Assembly: GCA_040381215.1 (NCBI GenBank)
Contig: JBEIHO010000009.1
Span: forward strand, 5,885-69,884
Direction of reading: 5' to 3'
Source of the DNA: SZUA-430 sp040381215
Lineage (GTDB): Bacteria; Pseudomonadota; Alphaproteobacteria; Micropepsales; Micropepsaceae
Length of the DNA: 64,000 nt
This document shows, in pieces, positions 28,677 to 36,975 of the stretch. Position numbers and translations under genes: made by a program. A model generated the notes under the pieces. That model made no database searches. It was not told the origin of the DNA and was given only the letters and a program-made list of their open reading frames with translations. Within the stretch, counting starts at the first letter, position 1, and every line of letters begins with the position of its first letter.

Positions 28677-29767
28677 ACCTGAGCTGGACACTCTTTCGCT
28701 ATATCGCGCGGCAATTCCTCACCAGTGTTGGCTATGTCTTCCTGTTCTGCCTGACGCTGGCTTTCGTGATCAGCGTGGTCGAGTTGCTGACGCGGGCTTC
28801 GGGGCGCGAAAGCGTGCCTTTCAGCGTCATCCTCACGATGGCGGCCCTGAAGTTGCCGAACCTGACCGAGAAGATGATGCCTTTCGCGGTCATGTTTGGC
28901 GCGATCTGGTGCTTCGCGCGCATGACACGAAGCCAGGAATTGGTCGTGGCGCGCGCTGCGGGCGTCTCGGCCTGGCAGTTCCTGGCACCCGCCCTCGTCT
29001 CAGCCCTCGTCCTGGGGGGCTTCATGATGACGGTCTACAACCCCGTCGCCGCAAGCCTGATCGCCCGCTACGAGGTGCTTCAGGCGCGCTACATCGCCGG
29101 TCGGCCTTCGCTCCTGGCCGTTTCCAAGAACGGTCTGTGGCTGCGGCAAGGTGACGAGAAAGGACAGACCGTTATTCACGCGCGAAACGTGTCCAATAGC
29201 GGCCTGCAACTGGAAGATGTAATTCTTTTCATCTATGAGGCGAACAACCAGTTCAAAGGCCGAATCGATGCCACGAGCGCGAAGCTTCGGGCGGGCGTTT
29301 GGAGCCTCGATAACGCCTGGGTGAGCGGGGTTGGCCTCAAAGCAACATTTTACCCCACACTTGATGTGAAAACGTCACTCACTCACAGCCAAATTCAAGA
29401 AAGCTTCGCAACCCCTGATACCATTGCGTTTTGGGACCTGCCGCAGTTCATCCAGCAGGCCGAAGCCGCGGGCTTTTCGGCGACAAAACACAGGCTCCAC
29501 TACCACGCATTGCTTGCAGCCCCCCTGCTGTTATGCGCTATGATCTTCATTGCGGCGGCGTTCTCGCTCCGGCTTGCACGACTTGGGGGAGCTGCAAGGC
29601 TCATCGTATCCAGTGTCCTGACTGGGTTCGTCCTTTACTTCTTCACCGATTTCGCCCGTGCGTTGGGTGTTTCGGGGGTTGTGCCTGTCGTGTTGGCTGC
29701 GTGGGCGCCGGCTTCAACGGCTCTGCTACTTGGTATGGCATACATGTTCAATCAGGAGGATGGATGA
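28673..29767 (+). CDS. lptG: LPS export ABC transporter permease LptG
   Basis: A 364-residue partner of LptF with the same architecture: N-terminal membrane segments, a periplasmic jellyroll and three C-terminal segments. A MTRSQELVVARAAGVSAWQF block forms the cytoplasmic coupling region that contacts the ATPase LptB, which is not in this window. Its ATG overlaps the lptF stop (ATGA), with GAGGGGG upstream, and its own stop overlaps the lptD start, so the three are translated as a coupled set. Confidence 0.94.
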   Translation: MNLSWTLFRYIARQFLTSVGYVFLFCLTLAFVISVVELLTRASGRESVPFSVILTMAALKLPNLTEKMMPFAVMFGAIWCFARMTRSQELVVARAAGVSAWQFLAPALVSALVLGGFMMTVYNPVAASLIARYEVLQARYIAGRPSLLAVSKNGLWLRQGDEKGQTVIHARNVSNSGLQLEDVILFIYEANNQFKGRIDATSAKLRAGVWSLDNAWVSGVGLKATFYPTLDVKTSLTHSQIQESFATPDTIAFWDLPQFIQQAEAAGFSATKHRLHYHALLAAPLLLCAMIFIAAAFSLRLARLGGAARLIVSSVLTGFVLYFFTDFARALGVSGVVPVVLAAWAPASTALLLGMAYMFNQEDG

Positions 29768-31968
29768 AGGTCGCTTTCCGCCTCATCGCCCCTCTCGTCA
29801 TCGCTTGTGCTGCGGCGCCAGGAGCCCGCGCGGCTAGCGATCGGCTGATTCTCGCCTTGGCGCAGTCGCCGGAAACGGCTCAGGGTTCCCAGGCCAACCC
29901 GTCCGCCCCCGCGCAGGCTGCGGAGGAGAAGGCGCAGGAAGTCCTGATCCGCGCCGACAAGATGTCCTACGACACCAACACCAATGTGGTGACCGCCGAG
30001 GGCAACGTCGAGATCACCTATGGCGCGCGAACGCTGCTGGCGGAGCGGCTCAGCTACAATCAGGAAACGCGTATCGTCATCGCCGAGGGCAATGCGACCC
30101 TGCGCGAGGGCAATGGAACAGTTCTGTCCGGTAACCGCATCGAGGTTACGGACGACATGCGCGATGGCATCATTGACAGCCTGAATGTCGTAATTGCAGA
30201 GCGGGGACGGCTGGCCGCCGCAAAGGCGACGCGCTCCGATGGCAATGTCATGACGCTTGAGAAGGCGGTCTACACGACCTGCAAGCCTTGCCAGGACGAG
30301 CCGCAGAAGGCGCCGACCTGGCAGATCAAGGCCTTCCGCATCGTCTACAATCAGGAAAAGGCGCGCGTCGAGTACGAAGACGCCTTCTTCGAAGTGTTCG
30401 GCGTGCCGGTCATCTACCTGCCCTATTTCTCGCATTCGGACCCGGAAGCGCCGCGCGAGTCGGGCTTCCTTGTGCCGAATGTGGGCCACTCGTCCGATCT
30501 CGGGTATTTCCTCGAGGTACCTTATTATTTCGCTCTCGACCCGAGCTATGATCTGGTCGTCGCCCCGCTCTACACCGAGAATGACGGCCCTCTTCTCAAG
30601 TCGGAATGGCGTCAGCGCACTGAAAGCGGCCAGTACAATCTCCAGTTCAGCGCCCGCTATGGTCGCCCGCGCGATGACATTGGCGCCGAGTATGGCGACG
30701 ACACGCTGCAAGGTCATATTTTCGGCGAGGGCAATTTCCGTATCGATGACATCTGGCGCTGGGGCTACAGCGCCGAGCTGACGTCGAACGACACCTATCT
30801 CAAGCGCTACGATATTTCCCCGCTCGACCGGTTGGAGAACAACCTGTTCATCGAGGGCATCAGCGGGCGCTCCTATGCGTCCGTGAACAGCTGGTATTTC
30901 CAGGGTCTTCGCGAGACGGATGATCCTGGCACAACGCCGCTTGTCCTGCCGCTGGCGGAAGTCGAGTATGTGCCGGATGAGACCGTGCTGGGTGGCAGGG
31001 CTTCGTTGCTTGCAAGCGCCTTGTACCTGCACCGCTCCGAGGGCCGTGACACGGCAAGACTGTCTGCCACGGGTTCGTGGAAGATGCCGCTGACGACTGA
31101 TGATGGTCACCTGATCACCTTGTTCGCCAATCTTCGTGGCGATCTCTACCACGTCACCGATCCGGCACCCGGCGCAGAGGCGGATACCGTCGGGCGCGCG
31201 CTCGCGTGGGGCGGGCTCGAGTGGCGTTATCCGCTGGTGCGGACGGACTGGGGCTGGAAGCAAGTTATCGAACCCATTGTCCAGGTCATTGCGGCGCCCA
31301 ACGGTGGCAACCCGGCAGAGATCCCGAACGAGGATAGCGGCGCGTTTGAATTCGACGAGACCAACCTCTTCTCGTTCAACAAGTTCCCCGGCATCGACCG
31401 TCTCGAGACGGGTCCGCGCGTCAATGCCGGCGTGAGAGCGGCCGCTTATTTTGACGATGGCTTCGTTGAGGCTATCATCGGCGAGAGCTTCCGCTTCAAC
31501 GAAGACGATGCCTTCACGCCTGAGTCCGGCCTTCGCGAGCAGCAGTCTGATTTTGTCGGGCGGCTCATCGTTCAGCCGAACGGCGATATTCGCGTCGTTC
31601 ACCGGTTCCGGGTCAATCAGGAAGACTTCAGCTTCGAGCGCAATGAAATCTATGCTGAGGCGTCGGACCCGACCTGGTACCTGTTGCGCGCGGGCTATGT
31701 GCTGCTCGAACCTGATCCGGTGCTTCCGGAGCAGCGAGAGGAAGTGAACCTGCTTGGCTCGTTGCGGACGTTCGAAAACATATGGTTGCGGGGTTCAGGT
31801 CGTAGGGATCTCGCCGGCGACAGGATGATCGAGAGCAAATTCGGCATCTTCTACGAGGATGACTGCGCCGAGTTTGGTATCGATTTCCGCCGTCGGTTCA
31901 CCCGCGACCGCGATATTGAGCCTGCGAGCTCGCTGCTCTTCACGTTCAGGTTGAAGGGTGTGAACTAG
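29764..31968 (+). CDS. lptD: LPS-assembly protein LptD
   Basis: A 734-residue outer-membrane protein that inserts lipopolysaccharide into the outer leaflet together with LptE. A signal peptide covers about residues 1-24. Residues 60-170 form the LptA-like OstA domain (MSYDTNTNVVTAEGNVEITYG, a jellyroll repeat). A large barrel follows, with the characteristic PYFSHSDPEAPRESGFLVP region. Cysteines in CKPCQ near residue 178 and near the C-terminus (DDCAEFG) may form the inter-domain disulphides needed for assembly. ATG overlaps the lptG stop. Confidence 0.95.
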   Translation: MKVAFRLIAPLVIACAAAPGARAASDRLILALAQSPETAQGSQANPSAPAQAAEEKAQEVLIRADKMSYDTNTNVVTAEGNVEITYGARTLLAERLSYNQETRIVIAEGNATLREGNGTVLSGNRIEVTDDMRDGIIDSLNVVIAERGRLAAAKATRSDGNVMTLEKAVYTTCKPCQDEPQKAPTWQIKAFRIVYNQEKARVEYEDAFFEVFGVPVIYLPYFSHSDPEAPRESGFLVPNVGHSSDLGYFLEVPYYFALDPSYDLVVAPLYTENDGPLLKSEWRQRTESGQYNLQFSARYGRPRDDIGAEYGDDTLQGHIFGEGNFRIDDIWRWGYSAELTSNDTYLKRYDISPLDRLENNLFIEGISGRSYASVNSWYFQGLRETDDPGTTPLVLPLAEVEYVPDETVLGGRASLLASALYLHRSEGRDTARLSATGSWKMPLTTDDGHLITLFANLRGDLYHVTDPAPGAEADTVGRALAWGGLEWRYPLVRTDWGWKQVIEPIVQVIAAPNGGNPAEIPNEDSGAFEFDETNLFSFNKFPGIDRLETGPRVNAGVRAAAYFDDGFVEAIIGESFRFNEDDAFTPESGLREQQSDFVGRLIVQPNGDIRVVHRFRVNQEDFSFERNEIYAEASDPTWYLLRAGYVLLEPDPVLPEQREEVNLLGSLRTFENIWLRGSGRRDLAGDRMIESKFGIFYEDDCAEFGIDFRRRFTRDRDIEPASSLLFTFRLKGVN

Positions 31969-32116
31969 CCGTAACAATACGCCCCCTCGCACTTGTCCAA
32001 ATGCGGGTGGGGCAGCATTGAACGGCGGTCAAAAATCCTTATTGTAAGGCCGATTTCCCCAGTCTTGCGTGAGTCTCGTTCTCGCGTGAGGCGAAGAACG
32101 GATCCAGAGAAACTTC

Positions 32117-33514
32117 ATGTCGAGCCAGTTCGTCCGTCCGCTCGCGTCATTGGCGTGCGCCACATCTGCAGCCCTGTCGTTGCTCTTCGGGCTCGATGCG
32201 ACCACCAGTCAGGCGCGTGCCGCCGAAAACACGCTGCGTGCGGCGGCGGTGGTGAACGACATCGTCATATCAACCTATGATCTGGACCAGCGCGTCAAGC
32301 TCTACATGGTGACCTCTGGCGGCGAGCAAAGTGCCGAAACCGCAAAGCGCATGCGGCCCCAGATCCTGCGCCAGCTTGTAGATGAACTGCTGCAGTTGCA
32401 GGAGGCGCAAGAAAGCAAGGTCCAAGTGACGTCCGAGGACCTGGAGAAGAGCCTCAAGCGCATCGCACAGCAAAGCAATGTCACTGTCGATGCGATCTAC
32501 AAGACGCTGGATGACAACAAGATCGCGCGCTCGACGCTGCTCACGCAGATAAAGGCCGACATTGCATGGCAGCGTCTTGTCCAAGGCCGCCTTGCGCCCC
32601 GCGTCACCATCTCGGACGAAGAGGTCGATGCGGCTTACCTGCAGGCGATGGAGGCATCGAAGCAGCCCCAATACCTGCTGTCGGAAATTTTCCTCGCGGT
32701 CGACGTGCCGTCGGCCGAGGAGCAGGTCAAGCAGAACGTGCAAAGTATCATTGGCCAGTTGCGCCAGGGTGCCAGTTTTCCAGCGCTGGCCAGGCAGTTC
32801 AGCCAGTCGGCTACTGCCTCGTCCGGCGGCGACCTTGGCTGGATGGTCATTGGCGACCTGCCGGCGCCGGTCGGCGACAAGGTGAAGTCCTTGTCCACAG
32901 GCACCGTTTCGGAACCCATCCGGGCGCCAGGCGGGTTCTACCTGATGGCTCTTCGGCAAAAGCGTTTGGCTGCCGGAGCGGCTGCGCCCGCAAGCCAGCC
33001 CGCACCGCCACCTCAGGCGGCGCAGCCTGAGCAAAAGATGAAGCCCGTTGTCACCCTTGGCCGCATTTCGATTCCCGTCGCCAGCGGAGCGTCCAAGGCG
33101 AAAGAAGAGCAGATCCGCAACACATCGATCGAGATCTTCCGGGCGGTCAATGGCTGCAGCACCGCGGGTCAGGTTGCGAAGTCGCGCGGGGCGACATTCC
33201 TGATGGTGGGGGCCGTTACAGTGCGCGACCTCGCCCCTCAATTCGCCGATATCCTGCGCAAGACACCCAATGGCCGCGCGACACCTCCGCTGCGCGGCGC
33301 CAAAGGTGTCGAACTCTATGTCATCTGCGAAGGCGGCATGCGGCCCGCCATTGCCCCTGGGGGTGGTGGCGGCGAAATGGGAGAGAAGCCCGCAGCAGAA
33401 GTCAACAAGGAAGAGATCGAAAACCGTCTCTTCAACCAGGAACTCTCGATGCTGTCGCGACGCTACCTGCGCGACCTGCGGCGCGACGCGACCATCGAGA
33501 TCAAGGAAAACTGA
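32117..33514 (+). CDS. surA: peptidyl-prolyl isomerase / chaperone SurA
   Basis: A 465-residue periplasmic chaperone for outer-membrane proteins. The signal peptide ends near residue 36 (QARAAEN). The N-terminal chaperone domain opens with AAVVNDIVISTYDLDQRVKL. A parvulin-type rotamase domain follows with QYLLSEIFLAVD, FSQSATASSGGDLGWM and LSTGTVSEPIRAPGGFYL. An Ala/Pro linker leads to a second, degenerate rotamase-like part and a C-terminal helix. LptD is a major SurA client, so the gene order lptD-surA makes sense. pdxA follows after seven bases. Confidence 0.93.
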   Translation: MSSQFVRPLASLACATSAALSLLFGLDATTSQARAAENTLRAAAVVNDIVISTYDLDQRVKLYMVTSGGEQSAETAKRMRPQILRQLVDELLQLQEAQESKVQVTSEDLEKSLKRIAQQSNVTVDAIYKTLDDNKIARSTLLTQIKADIAWQRLVQGRLAPRVTISDEEVDAAYLQAMEASKQPQYLLSEIFLAVDVPSAEEQVKQNVQSIIGQLRQGASFPALARQFSQSATASSGGDLGWMVIGDLPAPVGDKVKSLSTGTVSEPIRAPGGFYLMALRQKRLAAGAAAPASQPAPPPQAAQPEQKMKPVVTLGRISIPVASGASKAKEEQIRNTSIEIFRAVNGCSTAGQVAKSRGATFLMVGAVTVRDLAPQFADILRKTPNGRATPPLRGAKGVELYVICEGGMRPAIAPGGGGGEMGEKPAAEVNKEEIENRLFNQELSMLSRRYLRDLRRDATIEIKEN

Positions 33515-33521
33515 CGGCGCT

Positions 33522-34535
33522 ATGCGTCCTGCCCGCCCACCGCTCGCGCTCACCATGGGTGAGCCCTCAGGCATTGCGGGCGAAATCGTCATCAAGGCGT
33601 GGACGGCAGCGGGCAGCGGCGCCGTGCCTCCTTTCGTTTACATTGGCGATGCCGCGTGGCTGCGCGCAGAAGCGCATCAACTTCACTCGCATGTCCATGT
33701 GATCGAGGTTTCCTCGCCAGCCGAGGCTCTGGCCCGGTTTGCAGAAGGCATACCTGTTCTTGCCGAAAACCTGCCGGAGCGCCCTCAACATGGGCAGCCC
33801 GCTGCGGCGAACGCGCCCGGCGTTATCGCGTCGATCCGTCGTGCCGTGGACCTCGTGCGGGAAGGAAGTTGCGCTGCCATCGTGACCAATCCGATCCACA
33901 AGGCGTCACTTTACGGGGCGGGCTTCGCATTTGCCGGTCACACCGAATTCCTGGCGGAACTGACGCAAGCGAGACTGCCGGTGATGATGCTCTCCATCGA
34001 GGGCTTGCGCGTGGTTCCCGTTACGGTCCACCTCCCCCTCTCTCAGGCCATCGCGACGCTGTCGGCGGAACGGATCATCGCGACCGCTAAGGTGCTTGCG
34101 GCCGCACTCCATGGCGATTTCGGCATCGCGAAGCCCCGGATTGCCGTGGCGGCCCTCAATCCGCACGCGGGCGAGAGTGGCACGCTCGGCCGGGAAGAAA
34201 TCGAGACCATCGCGCCGGCCCTGGCCGCGCTTCAGGCGGAGGGCGTGCAGGTTGCGGGCCCTTTTCCGGCCGATACAATGTTTCATGCCTCGGCGCGGGC
34301 AGGCTTCGATGCCGCGCTTTGCATGTATCATGACCAGGCCCTCATTCCGCTCAAGACCCTCGACTTTCATGGCGGCGTGAACACGACCCTGGGCTTGTCG
34401 ATCGTTCGCACCTCTCCTGATCACGGGACTGCCTTCGACATCGCCGGCAAGGGGCTTGCAGATCCTTCAAGCCTGCTGGCTGCCCTGCGCCTTGCCGATC
34501 GCATGGCTTGCACGCGCGCCGGTGTTTCCCGATGA
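33522..34535 (+). CDS. pdxA: 4-hydroxythreonine-4-phosphate dehydrogenase
   Basis: A 337-residue NAD-dependent enzyme of pyridoxal 5'-phosphate synthesis (deoxyxylulose phosphate pathway). Recognised by LTMGEPSGIAGEI at the N-terminus, TNPIHKASL with a phosphate-binding role, GHTEFLAEL with a metal-ligand histidine, and MYHDQALIPLKTLDF with another. Length is typical. It sits between surA and rsmA, the usual order, and its stop overlaps the rsmA start (ATGA). Confidence 0.96.
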   Translation: MRPARPPLALTMGEPSGIAGEIVIKAWTAAGSGAVPPFVYIGDAAWLRAEAHQLHSHVHVIEVSSPAEALARFAEGIPVLAENLPERPQHGQPAAANAPGVIASIRRAVDLVREGSCAAIVTNPIHKASLYGAGFAFAGHTEFLAELTQARLPVMMLSIEGLRVVPVTVHLPLSQAIATLSAERIIATAKVLAAALHGDFGIAKPRIAVAALNPHAGESGTLGREEIETIAPALAALQAEGVQVAGPFPADTMFHASARAGFDAALCMYHDQALIPLKTLDFHGGVNTTLGLSIVRTSPDHGTAFDIAGKGLADPSSLLAALRLADRMACTRAGVSR

Positions 34536-35416
34536 GGCTGGAGGACCTGCCGCCCCTGAGAGACGTCATTTCCGGGCTTGGGTTGTCGGCGCGGAAATCA
34601 CTTGGACAGAACTTCCTCCTTGATCTGAACCTGACGCGACGTATTGCCCGCGAGGCCGGCCCTCTGGCGGGAGAGACCGTGCTCGAGATCGGGCCTGGTC
34701 CGGGTGGCCTCACAAGGGCCTTGCTGCTCGAGGGGGCGGCCGAGGTCATTGCCATCGAACGCGATGAACGCTGCCTGCCCGCACTTGAAGAAATCGCAAG
34801 CGCGAGTGGCGGGCGCCTTGTCATCCATCACGGCGATGCGCTCGCGGTGGACGAGGCGCATCTCTTGGCCGGTCGTAAAGTCCATGTCGTGGCGAACCTG
34901 CCCTACAATGTCGGCACGCCCCTTCTCATCAAGTGGCTCACGGCTTCACCCTGGCCTGCCTGGTATTGCAGCCTGACCCTGATGTTCCAGCGGGAGGTGG
35001 CCGAGCGCATCGTTGCGGTTCCCGGCGGGGATGCTTATGGACGGCTGTCCGTGATCAGCCAATGGCGCACGAAGCCACGCATCCTGTTCGACGTGAACCG
35101 CAGCGCCTTCACGCCGCCGCCAAGCATCACCTCATCTGTGGTGCACTTCGACCTCCTGCCGGAAGCACGCGGGGTGGCCGAGGTTTCCGCCCTCGAGGCT
35201 GTTACAGCCGCGGCCTTCGGGCAGCGTCGCAAGATGCTGCGCTCAAGCCTGCGAGTGCTGGGTGCCTTCAGCGATGCCATGCTTGCCGATGCAGGAATTG
35301 ATCCGACCGCGCGCGCGGAGGAGATCCCGGTCGAGGGGTTCGCTGCGCTCGCGCGCGCCTTCAGGCGTCACGCCCCTGCGAGCAGCGTGCGCACAAATCC
35401 CGAAAGCCCGGTCTGA
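34532..35416 (+). CDS. rsmA: 16S rRNA dimethyladenosine transferase
   Basis: A 294-residue methyltransferase (KsgA) that dimethylates two adjacent adenines near the 3' end of 16S rRNA. The opening ARKSLGQNFLLD, SAM-binding VLEIGPGPGGLTRALL, the catalytic ANLPYNVGTPLL (NLPY motif) and FTPPPSITSSVV are all intact. The ATG overlaps the pdxA stop. The last 49 bases overlap the 3' end of the convergent gmk gene. Confidence 0.97.
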   Translation: MRLEDLPPLRDVISGLGLSARKSLGQNFLLDLNLTRRIAREAGPLAGETVLEIGPGPGGLTRALLLEGAAEVIAIERDERCLPALEEIASASGGRLVIHHGDALAVDEAHLLAGRKVHVVANLPYNVGTPLLIKWLTASPWPAWYCSLTLMFQREVAERIVAVPGGDAYGRLSVISQWRTKPRILFDVNRSAFTPPPSITSSVVHFDLLPEARGVAEVSALEAVTAAAFGQRRKMLRSSLRVLGAFSDAMLADAGIDPTARAEEIPVEGFAALARAFRRHAPASSVRTNPESPV

Positions 35417-36003
35417 CGCGTCCGCCTGCAGCGCTCTGACTCGACAATGGTGACAATTCGGCGCTCTGCTGCATCGAGATCATCGTTCAAAATGACGTAG
35501 TCGTATTCTGCCCAGTGGCTTATCTCGCCATTGGCCTGGGCCATGCGGCGGGCAACGACCTCGGGTGCATCCTGTCCGCGCGATGAGAGCCGATGCTCAA
35601 GTTCGGCGCGCGACGGCGGCAAAATGAAGATGCTGACAACATCTTCTCGGGCCTTTTCGCGCAATTGCTGGGTTCCCTGCCAGTCGATATCGAAGAGGAC
35701 GTCGCGACCTGCGCTGAGAACCTCTTCGACGGGTCGGCGCGGCGTGCCATAGGAATTGCCAAAGACGGTGGCGTGCTCGAGCAGTTCGCCGCGACGGACA
35801 CAATCGTCGAAGGCTGTCGGCGTCAGGAAGTGATAATCCACGCCGTCCACCTCGCCGGGCCTGCGACTGCGAGTTGTCACCGAGACGGACATGGTGATGC
35901 CAGCATCCCTTTGAAGCAACCGACGCGCCAGCGTTGTCTTGCCGGCGCCCGAAGGCGACGAGAGCACCAGCATCATTCCGCGTCGTTCAATCCGTGCTGT
36001 CAT
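35368..36003 (-). CDS. gmk: guanylate kinase
   Basis: A 211-residue kinase converting GMP to GDP. The P-loop is LSSPSGAGKTTLA, the GMP-binding region includes SVTTRSRRPGEVDGVDYHF, and the VLFDIDWQGTQQLR block is the second nucleotide contact. ATG at 36003 gives the standard N-terminus. In related genomes gmk follows yicC directly; here a divergent regulator pair separates them. It overlaps rsmA at the 3' end. Confidence 0.96.
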   Translation of the reverse strand: MTARIERRGMMLVLSSPSGAGKTTLARRLLQRDAGITMSVSVTTRSRRPGEVDGVDYHFLTPTAFDDCVRRGELLEHATVFGNSYGTPRRPVEEVLSAGRDVLFDIDWQGTQQLREKAREDVVSIFILPPSRAELEHRLSSRGQDAPEVVARRMAQANGEISHWAEYDYVILNDDLDAAERRIVTIVESERCRRTRQTGLSGFVRTLLAGA

Positions 36004-36216
36004 GCCCGTTCCAGACCCTGCTACCGACCTCTGGGGCGCCGCACTTGGCTCAGAGGATGCTCCCGCTTCCGAAGGAGCACCAACGCATGTTGGCAGACTG
36101 AATGCTCGTCGCGGGTCCACTGCCGCATGCGCCGGCGCCCTATGTTGTTCCTATCCCGTAACCCAGCAGCGGCGGCAAGTCCAATTCGGCGAGCGCAGGG
36201 TTGGCACCATGCCGTT

Positions 36217-36852
36217 TCAGTCCCTCATCTCATAGCGTGCCTTCATGGTGGCCAGCATTGCGGGGCATGACTGCTCCTCCGTCAACGCCGACATCACGCC
36301 GTCGCGTTCGGCTTCGGTTCGGTTCTGGCTGATCTTCCACTTTCCCTCGATCCCGCGCACGGGGATCTCGAAGCCCACAATATGGTTCAGCATCTCCGAG
36401 ATGTGGCTTTCGGGTGCCTCGGAGACCTTCCAGGGGGCCGGGCGCGGGCCCTCGTGAATGTCTGTCATCTGCTCCACCTGCGCGCGCACCCAAGCCCTGT
36501 CGTCACATACGCGAGGCGTTCCGCGGACCTGGACCATGGTGTAGTTCCAGCTAGGCGTGACGCGGCCATCCTGCGCCCTGGTCGGATACCAACCCGGTGA
36601 CACGTAGCATTCCGGACCCTGGAAAATGACAAGGGTCTCCGCGGCCTCCTTCAGTGCGTCTACCTGCCGGTTGGCGCGTGCGAGGTGGGCACGAAGCGTG
36701 CCCCTTTCGCCTTCCGCATGAATGGTAAATGGCAGCAGGTTGGCGATCACGCCGGCGCGCCCGGCGGTCACCAGCAGACCGAGGGGGTGGGCCTTGATCA
36801 GGCCATGCAGCACCTCAAGGCGCTCTTCGCGGAAGTGTTCGGGGCAATACAT
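36217..36852 (-). CDS. PaiB-family FMN-binding protein
   Basis: A 211-residue protein of the PaiB (FMN-binding negative transcriptional regulator) family, which has a split-barrel flavin fold like pyridoxamine phosphate oxidase. Typical blocks are MYCPEHFREERLEVLHGLIKA cut here by position (residues 1-21), HPLGLLVT, YVSPGWYPT, TPSWNYTMVQVRG and GIEGKWKISQNRTEAER. A DNA-binding role is known only for B. subtilis PaiB; many members may be enzymes. It starts with GAGGA upstream and is divergent from a MocR-type regulator, which probably controls it. Confidence 0.85.
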   Translation of the reverse strand: MYCPEHFREERLEVLHGLIKAHPLGLLVTAGRAGVIANLLPFTIHAEGERGTLRAHLARANRQVDALKEAAETLVIFQGPECYVSPGWYPTRAQDGRVTPSWNYTMVQVRGTPRVCDDRAWVRAQVEQMTDIHEGPRPAPWKVSEAPESHISEMLNHIVGFEIPVRGIEGKWKISQNRTEAERDGVMSALTEEQSCPAMLATMKARYEMRD

Positions 36853-36919
36853 GTCGGATCCTCGTCCCTGCGGCTCATTCCTTATCCACCTTTCCATCAT
36901 ATTGGACTTTCTAGAAGTA

Positions 36920-36952
36920 CCAGTATTTGCCATTTTCAATGGTCCAGTATTT
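36920..36952. promoter_or_regulatory. direct repeats CCAGTATTT, 24 bp apart
   Basis: CCAGTATTT occurs at 36920-36928 and 36944-36952 in the 123-bp divergent promoter region. Extended, the two copies read CCAGTATTTGCC and CCAGTATTTTCC. MocR-family regulators are known to bind direct repeats in divergent promoters, so this is a candidate site for the adjacent regulator. Confidence 0.4.
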
Positions 36953-36975
36953 TCCAGAGGGGACCCGTACCTCGC

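Noticed and set aside
29752..31602. A 616-codon open frame on the strand opposite lptD
   Set aside because: It mirrors lptD codon by codon, as often happens in GC-rich genes; it has no recognisable domain, and lptD has full family support.
36882..36890. DnaA-box-like TTATCCACC
   Set aside because: One mismatch, single copy, and no other origin features such as AT-rich repeats or origin-linked genes.
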